Made by a program: the position numbers and the translations under genes
Notes under the pieces: generated by a model
Told to the model about the DNA's origin: nothing
Databases searched by the model: none
What the model saw: only the letters and a program-made list of their open reading frames with translations
Assembly (NCBI GenBank): GCA_040285825.1
Contig: JAUPSS010000003.1
Span: forward strand, 3,224,001-3,288,000
Reading direction: 5' to 3'
Length of the DNA stretch: 64,000 bases
Source of the DNA: Eukaryota sp. TZLM1-RC
Lineage: Eukaryota; Metamonada: BaSk clade
Part shown: piece after piece, positions 30,832 to 41,746 of the stretch
Numbering within the stretch: position 1 is the stretch's first letter
How the letters are laid out: every line of letters starts with the position of its first letter

Positions 30832-31315
30832 TCACTCTTCCTTGGAGATGGTTAAAATCAACTCATCATCTGTTGGCAGTTTGACGACAACTCGTTTGGG
30901 ATGATATTCCATAGCGGTAACGTGTACAACGGACTCTCCACTATGTAAATTAGCTAGCCTGAAACTGCCAGTGGTATCGGATACATCAGAATAGCCGTTT
31001 TTGCCATAATCATGGTTGTAAATACTGACTAATGCAGCTTTTACAGGATGGCCAGATTCTTCATCAATTACCTTTCCTACAACAGTAACTGTTGCAGATC
31101 GGTAAGTTATGGCATAAATTACAGTTGGCACAACCAAAACAGAGAGCATTATGGTAAGCAACACAACACAAGGCATTTTTGACTTTGGTGGCTGATGGCT
31201 ATAAAGACTCTGAGGTAAATGAAAGTAGTCAACGTACCGAAACCTGAACACTATCAGGATCACCGTTGACAGCAGAGTCAAGAGAGGGATATATGAGTGG
31301 ACTAACTGTGGACAT
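30832..31315 (-). CDS. Small membrane protein with carboxypeptidase-regulatory-like domain, 28-nt intron
   Basis: The coding region starts at ATG 31315 (MSTVSPLIYPSLDSAV). A 28-nt intron at 31237-31210 (GTACGT..CCTCAG) must be removed to join it to the second exon ending at 30832, giving 151 residues. A hydrophobic segment (VVLLTIMLSVLVVPTVIYAI) is followed by a beta-sandwich domain: VVGKVIDEESGHPVKAALVS, then DVSDTTGSFRLANL, then ESVVHVTAMEYHPKRVVV. This pattern is the CarboxypepD_reg/transthyretin-like fold with the GxV.D..G.P...A.V start. It is probably a membrane-anchored extracellular domain. The ATG follows 8 nt after a family-2 Fanzor right end. The role is unknown. Confidence 0.7.
31210..31237 (-). 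other. 28-nt spliceosomal intron
   Basis: On the minus strand: GTACGT at the 5' end and TTTACCTCAG at the 3' end. Without it the ATG-proximal frame stops within the intron, and with it the signal/anchor protein is continuous. This is an inference from frame and splice consensus. Confidence 0.65.
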
Positions 31316-32010
31316 CGGCTAGCAGCACAAAAATGTCAAATAGTAGTAACTCGTTGAGATTGCTGGAATATGAAGATGAAATGAATCAAGTTTATCTTTT
31401 CAAAACTTGAGGTCTTTCATTTCCTTTGATATACTCATCCACAACATGATTCATATTAAGAACAGCATTGACATTACGATTCCATAGACATCCACACTTC
31501 TTGCAAGTGAGTAATCCATGTCTTAGGACCGTTGGAGTCTTTGCTCTCCTGTAAGGTCTTGGATTAGGTACTCGATGCTTCTTTACATTTTCACCTTCTT
31601 TTCCTTCGAGTACTCATGCATGACATCGACAACTTGTTCTATATTCATCCAGTAGCAATAGACGGAAGTTACGTTTTTTAAACATCTTTCGATAACCAAC
31701 ATTCTTTGTAAGTGCTTGATGTTTAAAATTGGTTTGCTTCCAATCACCCATCACTACAATGTTATCTTCAGGACCTCCAAACTTTTTTCGTCAAATTTAT
31801 TCATCCATTTTGCTTCAAACATCTCTGTGGCCATGAATCTTCGCAATTTAATGACTCTCAATTCTTTGTTAAAGTAAAAAGCTCCAACATGTAGAGAAAA
31901 GTTGTTTTTGGAATTTTTGATAGGTAGGTTGGAAATGTTTGGAAAAAATTGACCAGGCAAAAAAAATTCTTTCTCATTCTGGGGATTTGTATTCAACATA
32001 AAAATCAACC
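31316..32010 (-). mobile_element. Fanzor family 2 remnant
   Basis: A minus-strand relic with frameshifts. Upstream part 32008-31754 (LRRFMATEMFEAKWMNKFDE), then NIVVMGDWKQTNFKH, RuvC-II LLLDEYRTSCRCHA with a TGA directly after it, the zinc-ribbon pair CKKCG, and WNRNVNAVLNM at the RuvC-III position, where Asp is replaced by Asn. A right end of about 90 bp follows and matches 15570-15640. The right end touches the next gene in the same direction. Confidence 0.7.
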
Positions 32011-32254
32011 ACAGAGTTGTGTATCAAAAAAAAGCATCACTGAGATACCCCTTTTCTAGGTTAAATTATACAAAAGTCTATAACAAACTCAAGAATTTTA
32101 CACACAATTGATCGTTTTAGTTTTAGTTTATTTCTAGTTTTTACACCGTTTCTTTTTCCTACTATTGGATCTGTTTCAATAAATTGCTATGAAAATAAAA
32201 TTGCTATGAAATAAATCCATTGCTATGAAAGGAGCACAAGATCTAAAAATCTGG

Positions 32255-32560
32255 GTTATTCCCAAGTATAATAAGTTTGAAGCATTAAAGATAAAATATT
32301 TTATTCTTAATCCAAAGAAGCAATTGAACCAAGTTCAGTTTTCAATTTTTCCAGAATACATTGTAATTTTGTCACAATTTGAGGCACATTTCCTAACCAG
32401 GAACCAAGAAATTTAAAAGGATCGCTACTAAAGTTAGTTAAAGAAAAAACAGTATCCTTTATCACAAAAACCTGGGACAATGATCAATCAGAAAAGATTT
32501 TATTTTATCTTAATCGAAGCCCAGTATATTCATAATACTCAGAAATTATATTAGAAAGGT
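32255..32560 (-). mobile_element. LINE fragment (family B)
   Basis: This stretch matches 27545-27830 of the family-B LINE, including the block GAATTTGAGGCACATTTCCT. It covers the segment just after the RT active site. No open frame remains. Confidence 0.6.
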
Positions 32561-32836
32561 CGTATTTATCACCTCGTCCACCTCCAAATTTATTTTTGGG
32601 TGACTTTGTTTTATGCTTACATAGTGGAGGAAGGAAGGTCACTTCAAGAATAAGACAAGTTAAGAAATCTGTGTTTTTGTGTTGTAAACAATATAGACTC
32701 AATTTAAGTTCAGTTGACACAAACTAGTTTTGTGAAGGTTGAGGATTATGACGAACATCATGAGAGTGTAGTGACGAACAGAGCAAGGGAAAGAGAGGAT
32801 TGTAGTTGAGATTCAATTGAGGTAAGTTCTGCATTG

Positions 32837-33894
32837 ATGAGTCCGATGCAACAACCTGATCTCAATACATTATCACCAGTAGCGAAAGCGAAAGTTGAAG
32901 AACAATGCATAGTTTTGAAGTAACTTAAGAAATCAAGCTTTTGTCTATTTAGGTTGGTTCTTAGGAGAAAGGCCAAGAGCGAATGTGGTCAGCGTACTAT
33001 TAATAGTTAGGAACGAGACAATTGTAGGTCCAAGGGAGTCAGAAATGTTGTTTTCGCTGACGTTGTCAAGTCTTTACATCGGAGAAGATAGAGTTCGTAC
33101 AAGAGAGAAGTTGTGAACGTTGTCCTGTCAAGAGTCATTGTTAGGTTGAGTGGTTTCTATTTTAAGATTAAAGAAGTGTCAAGTTGATCACATTATGAAA
33201 AAAAACTTTATACGAACTCATTGAAACAACACGTTTTCTTGATTGGATATGCTAATGTTATCACCGAGAAAACTCCTTCAACTGTAACCTTTTCACGAAA
33301 GAAAATAGTTGCGGCAGCTTAAAAGAATATATATTCTATTAAAAAGAATAATGGGATTCATTGAAAAAATTAAACTAATGGCTAATGGAAGAGAAACCAT
33401 AATTTGGTTTGGTAGTGGAGGTGATGGGCCATCAAGACAATCTGTGAAAACCCCAAGGAAGCGCTTTTTGAAGGAGATTCAGAAACATTTTACATATGTG
33501 AAGCCTAATGGAGATGAATTCTACACATCTGCCAAAACGAATTGCTGTAAGGTATTCAATCAAAAGTTGTATCACGATGATGGGATGATGCACAATGATA
33601 AGTTTGTATGCCCTCAATGTCAGACACTCTGGTCGAGGGACATCTCAGCTTCCAGAAACCAACTGGAGATTGCCATAAGTGAGCACTACCACAATGAAAG
33701 ACCTGAGGCGTTCCGGAGACCACGTAGATAAGTGTTTTTCCATGTATTGCGTACCTGTACGCGTATTGTGATGTTGCTGCTTTAACTATCATTTGATCGT
33801 GATATCATATAGTGATAGAACTAAAGTATGCTTAACGTCTATCAAGATTGCATGAATTGGTCAAAAGCCAGAAATGCGTTTTGATAGAAATTCA
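32837..33894 (+). mobile_element. Internally deleted Fanzor family 3 element
   Basis: The first about 480 bp match 22245-22745 and the last about 550 bp match 24400-24951, joined near 33330. Roughly 1.65 kb, including the N-terminal two thirds of the nuclease and RuvC-I, is absent. The remaining frame (33309-33731) keeps GDEFYTS, the zinc ribbon and WSRDISASRNQ and ends in EAFRRPRR, which shows the original C-terminus of the family. It is a non-autonomous, MITE-like derivative with both ends and the presumed RNA scaffold intact. Confidence 0.75.
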
Positions 33895-34384
33895 CACTAG
33901 CACAAAAATGTTCCAGTGAGGTTTTCATTCTCATCGCATAATATAAAAATCCAAGTTACCGAGTGCGAGTGCGCACAGAGTTCGACCAGTCAATCGAACT
34001 CACTTGAGTAAGTTCAATTTTTCCTATAAGATTATTTGTTAACAAACTTATTTCGTAAATCAATATAGAGTTTCAAGCAACAGTTTATTTTATCAATAAT
34101 CTATATACTACTACAAATTCAACTAATCACAAAATTGCTAAAAATCATTCACTATAAACACTGAAAATAGGAAAATGGTGCTCTCCTTAATGTCCATTAC
34201 TAAAAATAGCATCCAAAAATAATTGATTTTCAGAAAATTCATCTTCAAAAACACTTTCATCCATGAAACAAATGTTTATGTTATTTTGCATGATTTCTGT
34301 ACTTAAAGAAGAACTGTTGAATACAAAGTAGTTAAATAAATTTCATTTTGATTTAAAACATAAATTACGCACTCACCGATCTGT

Positions 34385-34490
34385 TTTGATCTGTTTTGCA
34401 AATGTGGAGCTGGTTTGACATTATCACATTTATTTAATTGCAACAGATTTATTTCTGATCGTTCCACTTTGCATGATGCTGCATAACATG
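34385..34490 (+). mobile_element. LINE zinc-binding fragment
   Basis: The plus strand reads FCKCGAGLTLSHLFNC followed by RFISDRSTLHDAA. This is the zinc-binding segment of the LINE proteins in this window (compare CKCGKPLLFTHLLNC). It is about 100 bp long and ends at a stop. Confidence 0.5.
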
Positions 34491-34550
34491 ATACAAAAGT
34501 TTGTGAGTGGAGGTTGGTAGGGTTATTACCATTCCTCAGATTCGCATTTG

Positions 34551-34720
34551 TGTTGGCTTTAGTGCACGTTGGTTTTCCATAAACGAATAAAAAGAGATGT
34601 TTATAGAACAGAGGTAGAAAATCAGAACTATATTAAACCAAAACGAATTTAAACTAAAGATGACGTGATACATCACGTCATACTTTCCGAAATAGGCGGA
34701 GGAGTTTAGCCAGGCTAACA
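34551..34720 (-). repeat. LTR of the Ty3/gypsy element (3' LTR)
   Basis: 170 bp, read on the minus strand as TGTTAGCC..GCCAACA. It contains a 22-bp palindrome with 10-bp arms ATGACGTGAT at 34660-34681, each arm carrying a TGACGT core like a CRE/bZIP site. A purine-rich tract (minus strand of 34721-34745) precedes it. Confidence 0.9.
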
Positions 34721-34745
34721 CTGCCTCTTCTTCTTTCTTTTTCGT
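34721..34745 (-). other. Polypurine tract
   Basis: Read on the minus strand, a run of A and G (GAAAAAGAAAGAAGAAGAGG) ends directly at the 3' LTR. That is the usual plus-strand primer position. Confidence 0.8.
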
Positions 34746-34850
34746 TGTTTCTTAGCAGGAGGAGCGGATAGTTTCATACCATACATACCGGGAATAGGCG
34801 GAAGTATTCTTTATGGATGGGACAGGTTGTTTGGTGGTAGTCCCATCAGA

Positions 34851-36828
34851 TTACAAAACAGTAGCTAGATCACTTGAGATGTCAAGAATAGCGTCCAGAA
34901 AGGCCTCTCCGGAATCTGCAGCGGCATAGGCATCTAGAACAGCGGGCGGCAAGGAAGAGTAACAAGACTTAATGTGATGTACTGAAGTTTTCAAGGAAGA
35001 GCGGGTAACCGGATTCAGAACAAGAAGGGAACTAGGGGATAAGATCTTCTGTACGGTGTAGGGACCGACATAATGACCATGAAGTTTGTCTGGCTTCTCG
35101 CGCAGAACAAAGACACGGTCGTCTACTTGAGGACGATAAGAGGGCTCAGGCATATCGACAGTAGATTGATCAAGGGATTGGCCTACAGCTTCCCAGGAAG
35201 AAACGAGCTTCTGACAACTTGTGCAGATGTTCGATGAATTCTGGCTTGTCAGCAGGCAAGGAGTAGGAGGCAAAGGAAGTCAATAGCTGGTTGGGCAAGA
35301 GGCGAGGAGAGGTGTCAGATCCGAAAATTAGACTATAAGGGGAGGCGTTCAGAGCTTTCCTTTCTTGTGAGTTTAGTACCATCTGGCAGAGGGAAACGTA
35401 ATCAGACCAGTTATACTAATCGGAGAAGTCGAGCAGCATACGTCGAATGACTTGAAGAAAGCTTCGGTGTTGACATTCTACCAATCCATTGGATTGATGG
35501 TAGTGGGGCAAGGACTGGGTATGTTCAACGTTCAGGAATTGGCATAACAGACCGAATATCTTGTTGGCGAATTCGGGACCGTTATCAGAGTGTATGCTTC
35601 GCGGAGCACCAAAAACCGAGTAAACAGAGGAGATTGGGGAGTTGGTTACGGTTAATGCTTTAAGGTCTTCTGTAGGGACTAGGATACTGAACTTGGAGAA
35701 TGCATCAACGAAATGAACAATATATCGGTAACTATAGGAGTCAACGGGCAGGGGGCCAATGGAATCGCAATGGATACTTTCAAATGGGCGGCGAACGGAA
35801 TTCAAAGATCCAGTGGAGGAAATCAATGTCTTAGGAACGGGGGCAGTCTTTTGGCAAGGGATACAAGTATTGATGTGGGTTTGGAGGTCGCTTCGCATGT
35901 TGGGCCAGTAGAAGTCAGACTGTTGGAGGGACTTCCAACATTGAGCGAAAGAAGGATGTCCGGCTTCGGTGGATCCGTGAACCAGAAGGAGGATCTCGGA
36001 TCGAAGAGAAGGCGGAACCAAGATCTTATTGGATCGGGTTAGTTTTAAACCCAGCTGGGGTTCAATCTTACAATCAACAAACAGGGGGTCACTATCAGGG
36101 ATCTTTTGTTGTTCCTTGAATAGCTTGTCAAGGAATGAACGGGCGGGCGAGTTTCGGACAAGGGGATTGCTGATCAGATCGGAACTTGCAGGGGATTCAG
36201 ATAGGGAATGTACCAGGGAAGCAACATGGTGAGAGTCGGAATCAGTGGAGATCTCAATCACGGCGGAATCAGTGCTGAATCTTTGATCACGTTCATCGTC
36301 TTCGGACATGAACTGGGAGCAGAGGAAACGGGGATGATCGAACACTTCCGGGTGAAGTTCAAATATATCTCTGCGAGTGGGCAAGTGGAACTGGGAACTA
36401 GGAAGGTAGTAAGTGGGGAGATCGTCTGAAGAGCGGTTGATGTCTATGAAGGCCTGACGACCATCTCTATAACTAATGATTTCGAGAACCTTATCCCGAA
36501 TAATGAAGTCGAGACGGGAGCGGTATTGGGTAGGGCTGTCTAACAGCAGGGAACGGATGTCCTCGAAGTGAGAGCAAACCTGAGAAGTTTCTAGTGTGAA
36601 CTGGGGTTCATCTTCCGTTCCAAGGACTGAGTGATAGTCCAGCGGCAAATAGTGATAGTGAATTCCTCTATCGCGAGGGTCTATTCGATGGCCATAAACC
36701 ATCTCCAGACATGGAATGGCTATGGGACAGGGAGTGACCTCGTCATCGTCGTAATGGTAGACGGAGTGGATCTCAGGCTTAATTAGGCAAAGGCGAATGA
36801 AGGAAGTGATGTCTCGACATGAGGGCAA
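34851..36828 (-). pseudogene. Integrase part of the Ty3/gypsy pol
   Basis: The 470-residue frame 36828-35416 holds an H-H-C-C finger (HGSTEAGHPSF, YWPNMRSDLQTH, CIPCQ) and the catalytic core with Asp in HCDSIGPLP, Asp in SDNGPEFANKIF and Glu in NGLVECQHR. A TAG at 35413-35415 interrupts it, after which the same frame continues YNWSDYVSLCQ. A frameshift near 35210 leads to the C-terminal part, VDDRVFVLREKPDKLHGHYVGPY at about 35140, which is the usual SH3-like tail. The 5' part (36828-36500) is a spacer of unknown role. Confidence 0.8.
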
Positions 36829-37005
36829 GGTGTAGTCGGCGTAAAAGGGGTCAGGGAGAGGTTGGTGAACGGTTAAAGCGGGGCGTTTAGGGGTAGGTCT
36901 CAGGTCAGAGTATGTCAGAGTGGTAGGGAGTAAGCAAAAATCATATAGCTGTTCACCAAAAGGGGTACCGGTATGAGTATCAGGAATCCAGGGGAAATGA
37001 TCACA

Positions 37006-39166
37006 TTAGGGGGAGTTTGGACATTCTCTGGGGTTGCAAGGAAGGGGGGTTGAATCATTAAAGCAGCGGCTACTTTGGTTGGCACGTTTCCACAGGTTGG
37101 GGAAATATAACGGCGGCGGGTCCTTACTCAGATATGATTGATTGATTAGAAGGTGGTATCGGTGGGTGAGGTGGCGGTTTCTTTCCCAGTTAAAAGGGGC
37201 CATGTGAGTAGGGAGAAGAATCAAGTGGAAGATATGCGCGTGGTCAATCAGAGAACCTAGGGTGACATCGGGAAGAATATAGTTAAGGACAATAAGGTGA
37301 GCGTTCAGGGGCATAACCTTGGGAAGATAGTCTAACTGGGGCATCTTGGGATGCTGGAAGTATATGCGAGAGTTCCAGTTGGCCTGTTGAATCAAATCGT
37401 TAACCTTGAAGTTTCTAGCATAAAGACTAAGGGGTTCAGCATTAGGATCAGCAGGAACGGACACGGGTCGAGGATCGAAAGCAGCTTTGCCAAAGCCTCT
37501 TGGAGCGAATGTGTTGTTAAATAGGAGTGGTAAATCAGTTGAGAGGACGAAGAAGTGGGCGGAAGAGGGAGAGAGTAGCTCGTTAGGCTCAGGATTCAAA
37601 TTGTATTGGATAAAGTATTTGCTTGAGTTGAGGTAAGCAGTCACGGAATGCTCAGGACGGAGAGCAGAAAGGTGATGGGTTCTACGGGCGGTATCAAAGT
37701 CAATGTCATACCAATGAGGGGAGGAGTGCGTCAGACCGTCGAGGTTCAGGCAATTCCATAGGGGAGATCTAGCCGATCCTCGGTGAGTCATCATGCAGCA
37801 CAGAGCGGGCGCAGGGTTGTCAGAGACAGTTCTGGTCTTATTCTCTTCTTTTTCCTTCTTCTTTGAGGCGGTTTTGACATAGTTAGCTCTAGACAAATAG
37901 TCAGCCCAGTAATTCTTAGTTCCTTCGATGTGAACGCAGTCGAAGGAGAAGGACTGAAGGACGAGGATCCATCGGAGAACAACTCGATTGTTGTCGGGGC
38001 AAGAGAACAAATAGGCAAGGTTCTTGTGATCGCAAAAAATGGTTGGATGCTTAGTCAGAAGATATGACGAGAGATTGGGTTGGTTCAACGTCATAACAAT
38101 AGCGAAAAGCTCTTTCTGGAGGGTGGACCATCGCTGTTGTGAAGGAGTCAGAATACGTGAGTAGAAAGACACGGGCATTACCTTGCGTTTTGAAAGGCAG
38201 GTTCCTGGGGGGGCAAGGTTCTAACTCTTTCCAGACAATACCAGCGATAGCTTTGTCGGATGCATCGGTGGACACAAGAATTGTGTCATCTGGGTCAGGT
38301 AAGGCGAGGGGAAGGCTATTAATCACCATTTCCTTGATGTTGTTGAAGCATTGGAGTTCTTGAGGTCCTAACTTGATGCGTTTGGGTTTGTTCTTCAATA
38401 ATGCAGTTAAGGGGTCAAGTTCTTTGGACACTGAGGGGAGCCAGTCACGGAGAAAATTAATCGAGCCAGTGAAGGATCGGAGTTCGGGGACGGAAGTCGG
38501 AGGGGCTAAGTTACGTACGGTTTCTATCTTGGAGGGATCGATGCGGCGCTTTCCATCTTCAAAGATGGTTCCAAGTATCTTGATAGGATGTCGGTCGGTC
38601 TGGAAAGAACATTTGTGGAGACCGATTCTCACACGATAACGGCGAGCACGAGACAGGATGTAGTCTATTCTTTGTAAGAAAGCTTCTTTCGTTGAGGCGG
38701 CCACGATGATATCATCCATATAGATGAATACTCCTTCAGAGTCAAAAATACCTTTCATGAGGTTTTGAAACACAGCAGGAACATTCTTTAGGCCAAAAGC
38801 AGCACAGGTGTATTTGATCTTCCTTCCAGGGATGGCTATAGCCGATTTCTCTTGATCGTCGGGATGCAGATTTAACTGCCAGAAGGCTTTTGGCAAATCC
38901 AGGGTGGCAATGTATGTATTACCAGAGAGGAACTCACAGACATCAGAAATTTTGGGCAGATCAGCTGGAACAGGGACAGTTAGGTCGTTGATGCCTCCAG
39001 CACCGGAGTTATCTCCAGTTAGACGAGGAGGTTTCCCAGGGCGTTGGACAAGACATATGGGTGAGCTCCAGGGTCCATCATAGGGCACAGCAAAACCATT
39101 GTTCACGAGTACGTCCATTTCTTCGTTGGCAACCTTAAGCTTATCCGGTGGCAGGTAACGGAACCT
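37006..39166 (-). pseudogene. Reverse transcriptase and RNase H part of the Ty3/gypsy pol
   Basis: The RT begins with RYLPPDKLKVANEEMDVLV and has SPICLVQRPGK, TLDLPKAFWQL, FGLKNVPAVFQ and the active site FIYMDDIIVA, then INFLRDWLP in the connection. RNase H starts with LVSTDASDKAIAGIV. A one-base shift near 38178 splits it from the rest of RNase H (QKELFAIVMTL, FCDHKNLAYLF). A spacer of about 250 residues follows up to TAA at 37006. TAA at 39167 precedes the RT. Confidence 0.85.
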
Positions 39167-39391
39167 TTAAGAGACAATCTTGGACTCGTCGCAAAAAGGA
39201 ATGCGCATTGGCGGACAGTCTATACCTTCGGGGGCTGGGAGCTTAGAAAATACTTCTGGGTATTTGAACAGTAAGTCTTTGATCGAAGTTTCCAGAGCAG
39301 GGTCGTTTAGCAGAAATGAGGTTTTGTCCAGATCGGGGAGAGCGGAGAGAGCAGAGACTTGATCAGACGGGGAAATGAATTGGTCATGGAT

Positions 39392-41746
39392 TTATTCATC
39401 TTCCATTAACTGATAGTTCTTATCAGATAGGTTAAGGAAGAGGTAGTCATCGGTTAGAATGCCTAGCCTTTTGAGGAGGTCGCAACCAATGATACATGAA
39501 TTCTGGCAAGGGAGTACAGCAAGGGTTTTGTCGATAAAGGTGAGCTTAGCGGCGCCTCCGAGAAAGAAGGCGAGCTTTCCAGAAACAAGTGGGCAGACAA
39601 CTTTAGTCCGATCAGCTAGTCCTACTTCAAGAGAGTTATTCGTGGGTTGGAGCTTGGCCTTTTTGGTTAGGTCTTCAGAGATGCAAGAGATAGTGGCTCC
39701 AGTGTCCATCATTCCGTACAGGAAGGTATGTTCATCGACTAAGATCTTCAAGTGGAGCAGCTTCTTGTCTACGGGCTTGTTGAGTTTTTTCTCAAATATT
39801 GAGATCATAGGCTTAGCGAGGGAGTCGTCCTTCTTGAACAATTCCTTAGATCCTTTGGTCTTATTCTTAAAGTGGTTCTCGGTTAATTCAGAGGCAACAT
39901 GCGTTACTCCACCGTCGGCGTAAGCACAGTCGGCGTCGACCAGCCCAGACTCAGTGTCGAGGTCGGGACTAGCTTCCAACGACAAAGAGTCTATGTTACG
40001 GGAGGGAGCCTTTCCTGGCGGTACCACATGAGATGAGCTTGAAAAAACTTTCGAAACCAACTCGCTAGAATTAGACACAGGATCAGAGGATGGTTCAGAA
40101 GAGGTTGAAGGAGAACGAGAGATAAGAGCGTGGTCGGTATCTGAGACAGGAGGGGCTATTGAATCTAAGTTGTCGAAGAGTTCTTGAAACTCTTGAGCGT
40201 CAGAGAATGACAGAGAGGGTGTTGAGCTTCTGGATGTTGAAGGAGATGTCGAGTAGTTATAAAGGTTTATTGAAGAGAATGGGTTGAGGGTCACACTATA
40301 AGAATTATTGTCAGAACTAGAGGAGGATGAGGACATTACTCCATGCGGGAAGAAGCTCTCGACGGCAGTATCTTCTTTCAAGGCAGACTGGATCGAATCA
40401 ACGATAGAATTAACTTGAGGCTCTTCAGGTTTTGCGTCAGTTACTTGGTTGACTTGGCGGCGAAGGTTGTGCTTTCTTTGGAGGGTAGGATTGTTTCCAT
40501 ATTTTCGAGGTTTGCTGGCTTTGCACCCAGGCTTTGGGCAGTCCTTCACCATATGGCCAGGCTCCTTGCAATAAAAGCAAGTTATGGGAGAGGGAGACTT
40601 CTGAGGAGAGAAATATTTTTGCTCAGAACGAGGACTTTGACGGGAAGACGAGGACTTAGGGGTGGAGCGGACAGAATAAGACTTATTAGCAGAGCGGTGG
40701 GCCTGGGGAGTTCGAGAGTTCTGACGAGAGGGTTGAGATCTAGGAGGAGGAGGGTTTGGGCCATGTAGAGTATAGTAATCAGAATACGGGAGGTGATAGG
40801 AAGGGAGAAGTTGACGGAGGCGAGAGACTAAGGAGGAGAAGGTATCAATAGATCCAGTTTCTATGTCAGTTCGGATAATAAAGCGGAGTCTTTCGGGACC
40901 TATTCCATTCGTAAAGAACATCATACGAGCAGATTCAGGCAATTCGGAGGGACAGAGTCGAAGTTTCTTGAGGAAGACAGAGATATAGGAGGTGATAGCT
41001 TTTTCAGCGGTTGGGGCAGACAGATTGAGTTTCAGAGATTGGAGCTTGTGATAAGCTTCAGCAGAGTCTTCAAAACGGCAAAACGATAACAAATGGGAAA
41101 GAACGGCTCCAGGGTCGTTGGGGTCGATTCCTTTGAAGATCTCGAAGGTTTCCAACACTACGGGGGCAATGGTACATAACACATACGGCAGCATAGCTTG
41201 GTGAAGCTGATTTTCCGAAACAAGGCGGCGCTTTTCAAAAGTAGCAACATTAGTCGTGTCAGAGGAGTCAGAAGGCGGGTCTTGACTTTCTTCAAAATCC
41301 ATCTCGGAGGGAAGTTTGAAGTTTCGAGGGTTTAAGGTCGAACTAGGTTTTCATGTTCTAGTGGAGACAGGGGTAGATTCGGGGATGTCTTCGGTACTCA
41401 GTTCGGAATTCTCGGTGAGAGAAAGTTGGGATTTCAGAGCAGCGACTTCTTGGGCGAGAGCCTTGATAACTTCTCGGTCAGAATCGCAGGAGGAGGACTC
41501 GGGTGCCTTCGAGCCGGAGGGAGACTGAGAGTGAGTAGAAGACGGATATCTTCTTGTCATGTCTGACGAGACAAGATTGGAGGACATACGGGATGCGTAC
41601 ACCTTAAGCGCTTCCACATACTGGGAGATGGCTTCTCGACCAGTGTGTTGTAAATACGGAGCGACTTGAGGGTACCTGGCTACGGAGGTGGATTCTCTGG
41701 CGTCCACAGTAATTACTGTTGGCTTTAGTGCACGTTGGTTTTCCAT
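39392..41746 (-). pseudogene. Gag and protease of the Ty3/gypsy element
   Basis: The frame can start at ATG 41746, which lies inside the 5' LTR (MENQRALKP), or at ATG 41302 after an in-frame TGA at 41351-41353. The Gag part is followed by a CCHC zinc knuckle CFYCKEPGHMVKDC (around 40560), a long Ser-rich linker, and an aspartic protease with YGMMDTGATISC and IIGCDLL. Pol follows in the same frame after TAA at 39392. A coiled-coil stretch (VIKALAQEVAALKSQLSL) precedes the TGA. Confidence 0.8.

Noticed and set aside
33893-33910. ACAAAAATGT next to the family-3 right end as an inverted family-2 right end
   Set aside because: Only about 13 bp agree and the match ends at once; chance is sufficient.
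40343-40768. Arg/Leu-rich plus frame of 141 residues
   Set aside because: It is antisense to the Gag zinc-knuckle and linker region; composition follows from the opposite frame.
34851-41746. Possible reassigned stop codons (TAA/TAG read as Gln), since four of the in-frame stops in the Ty3/gypsy element are TAA or TAG and one sits where related elements often have Gln
   Set aside because: A fifth stop is TGA, LINE stops align with Leu and Trp codons of sister copies, and host genes of up to about 960 codons contain no internal TAA or TAG. Decay under the standard code explains everything.
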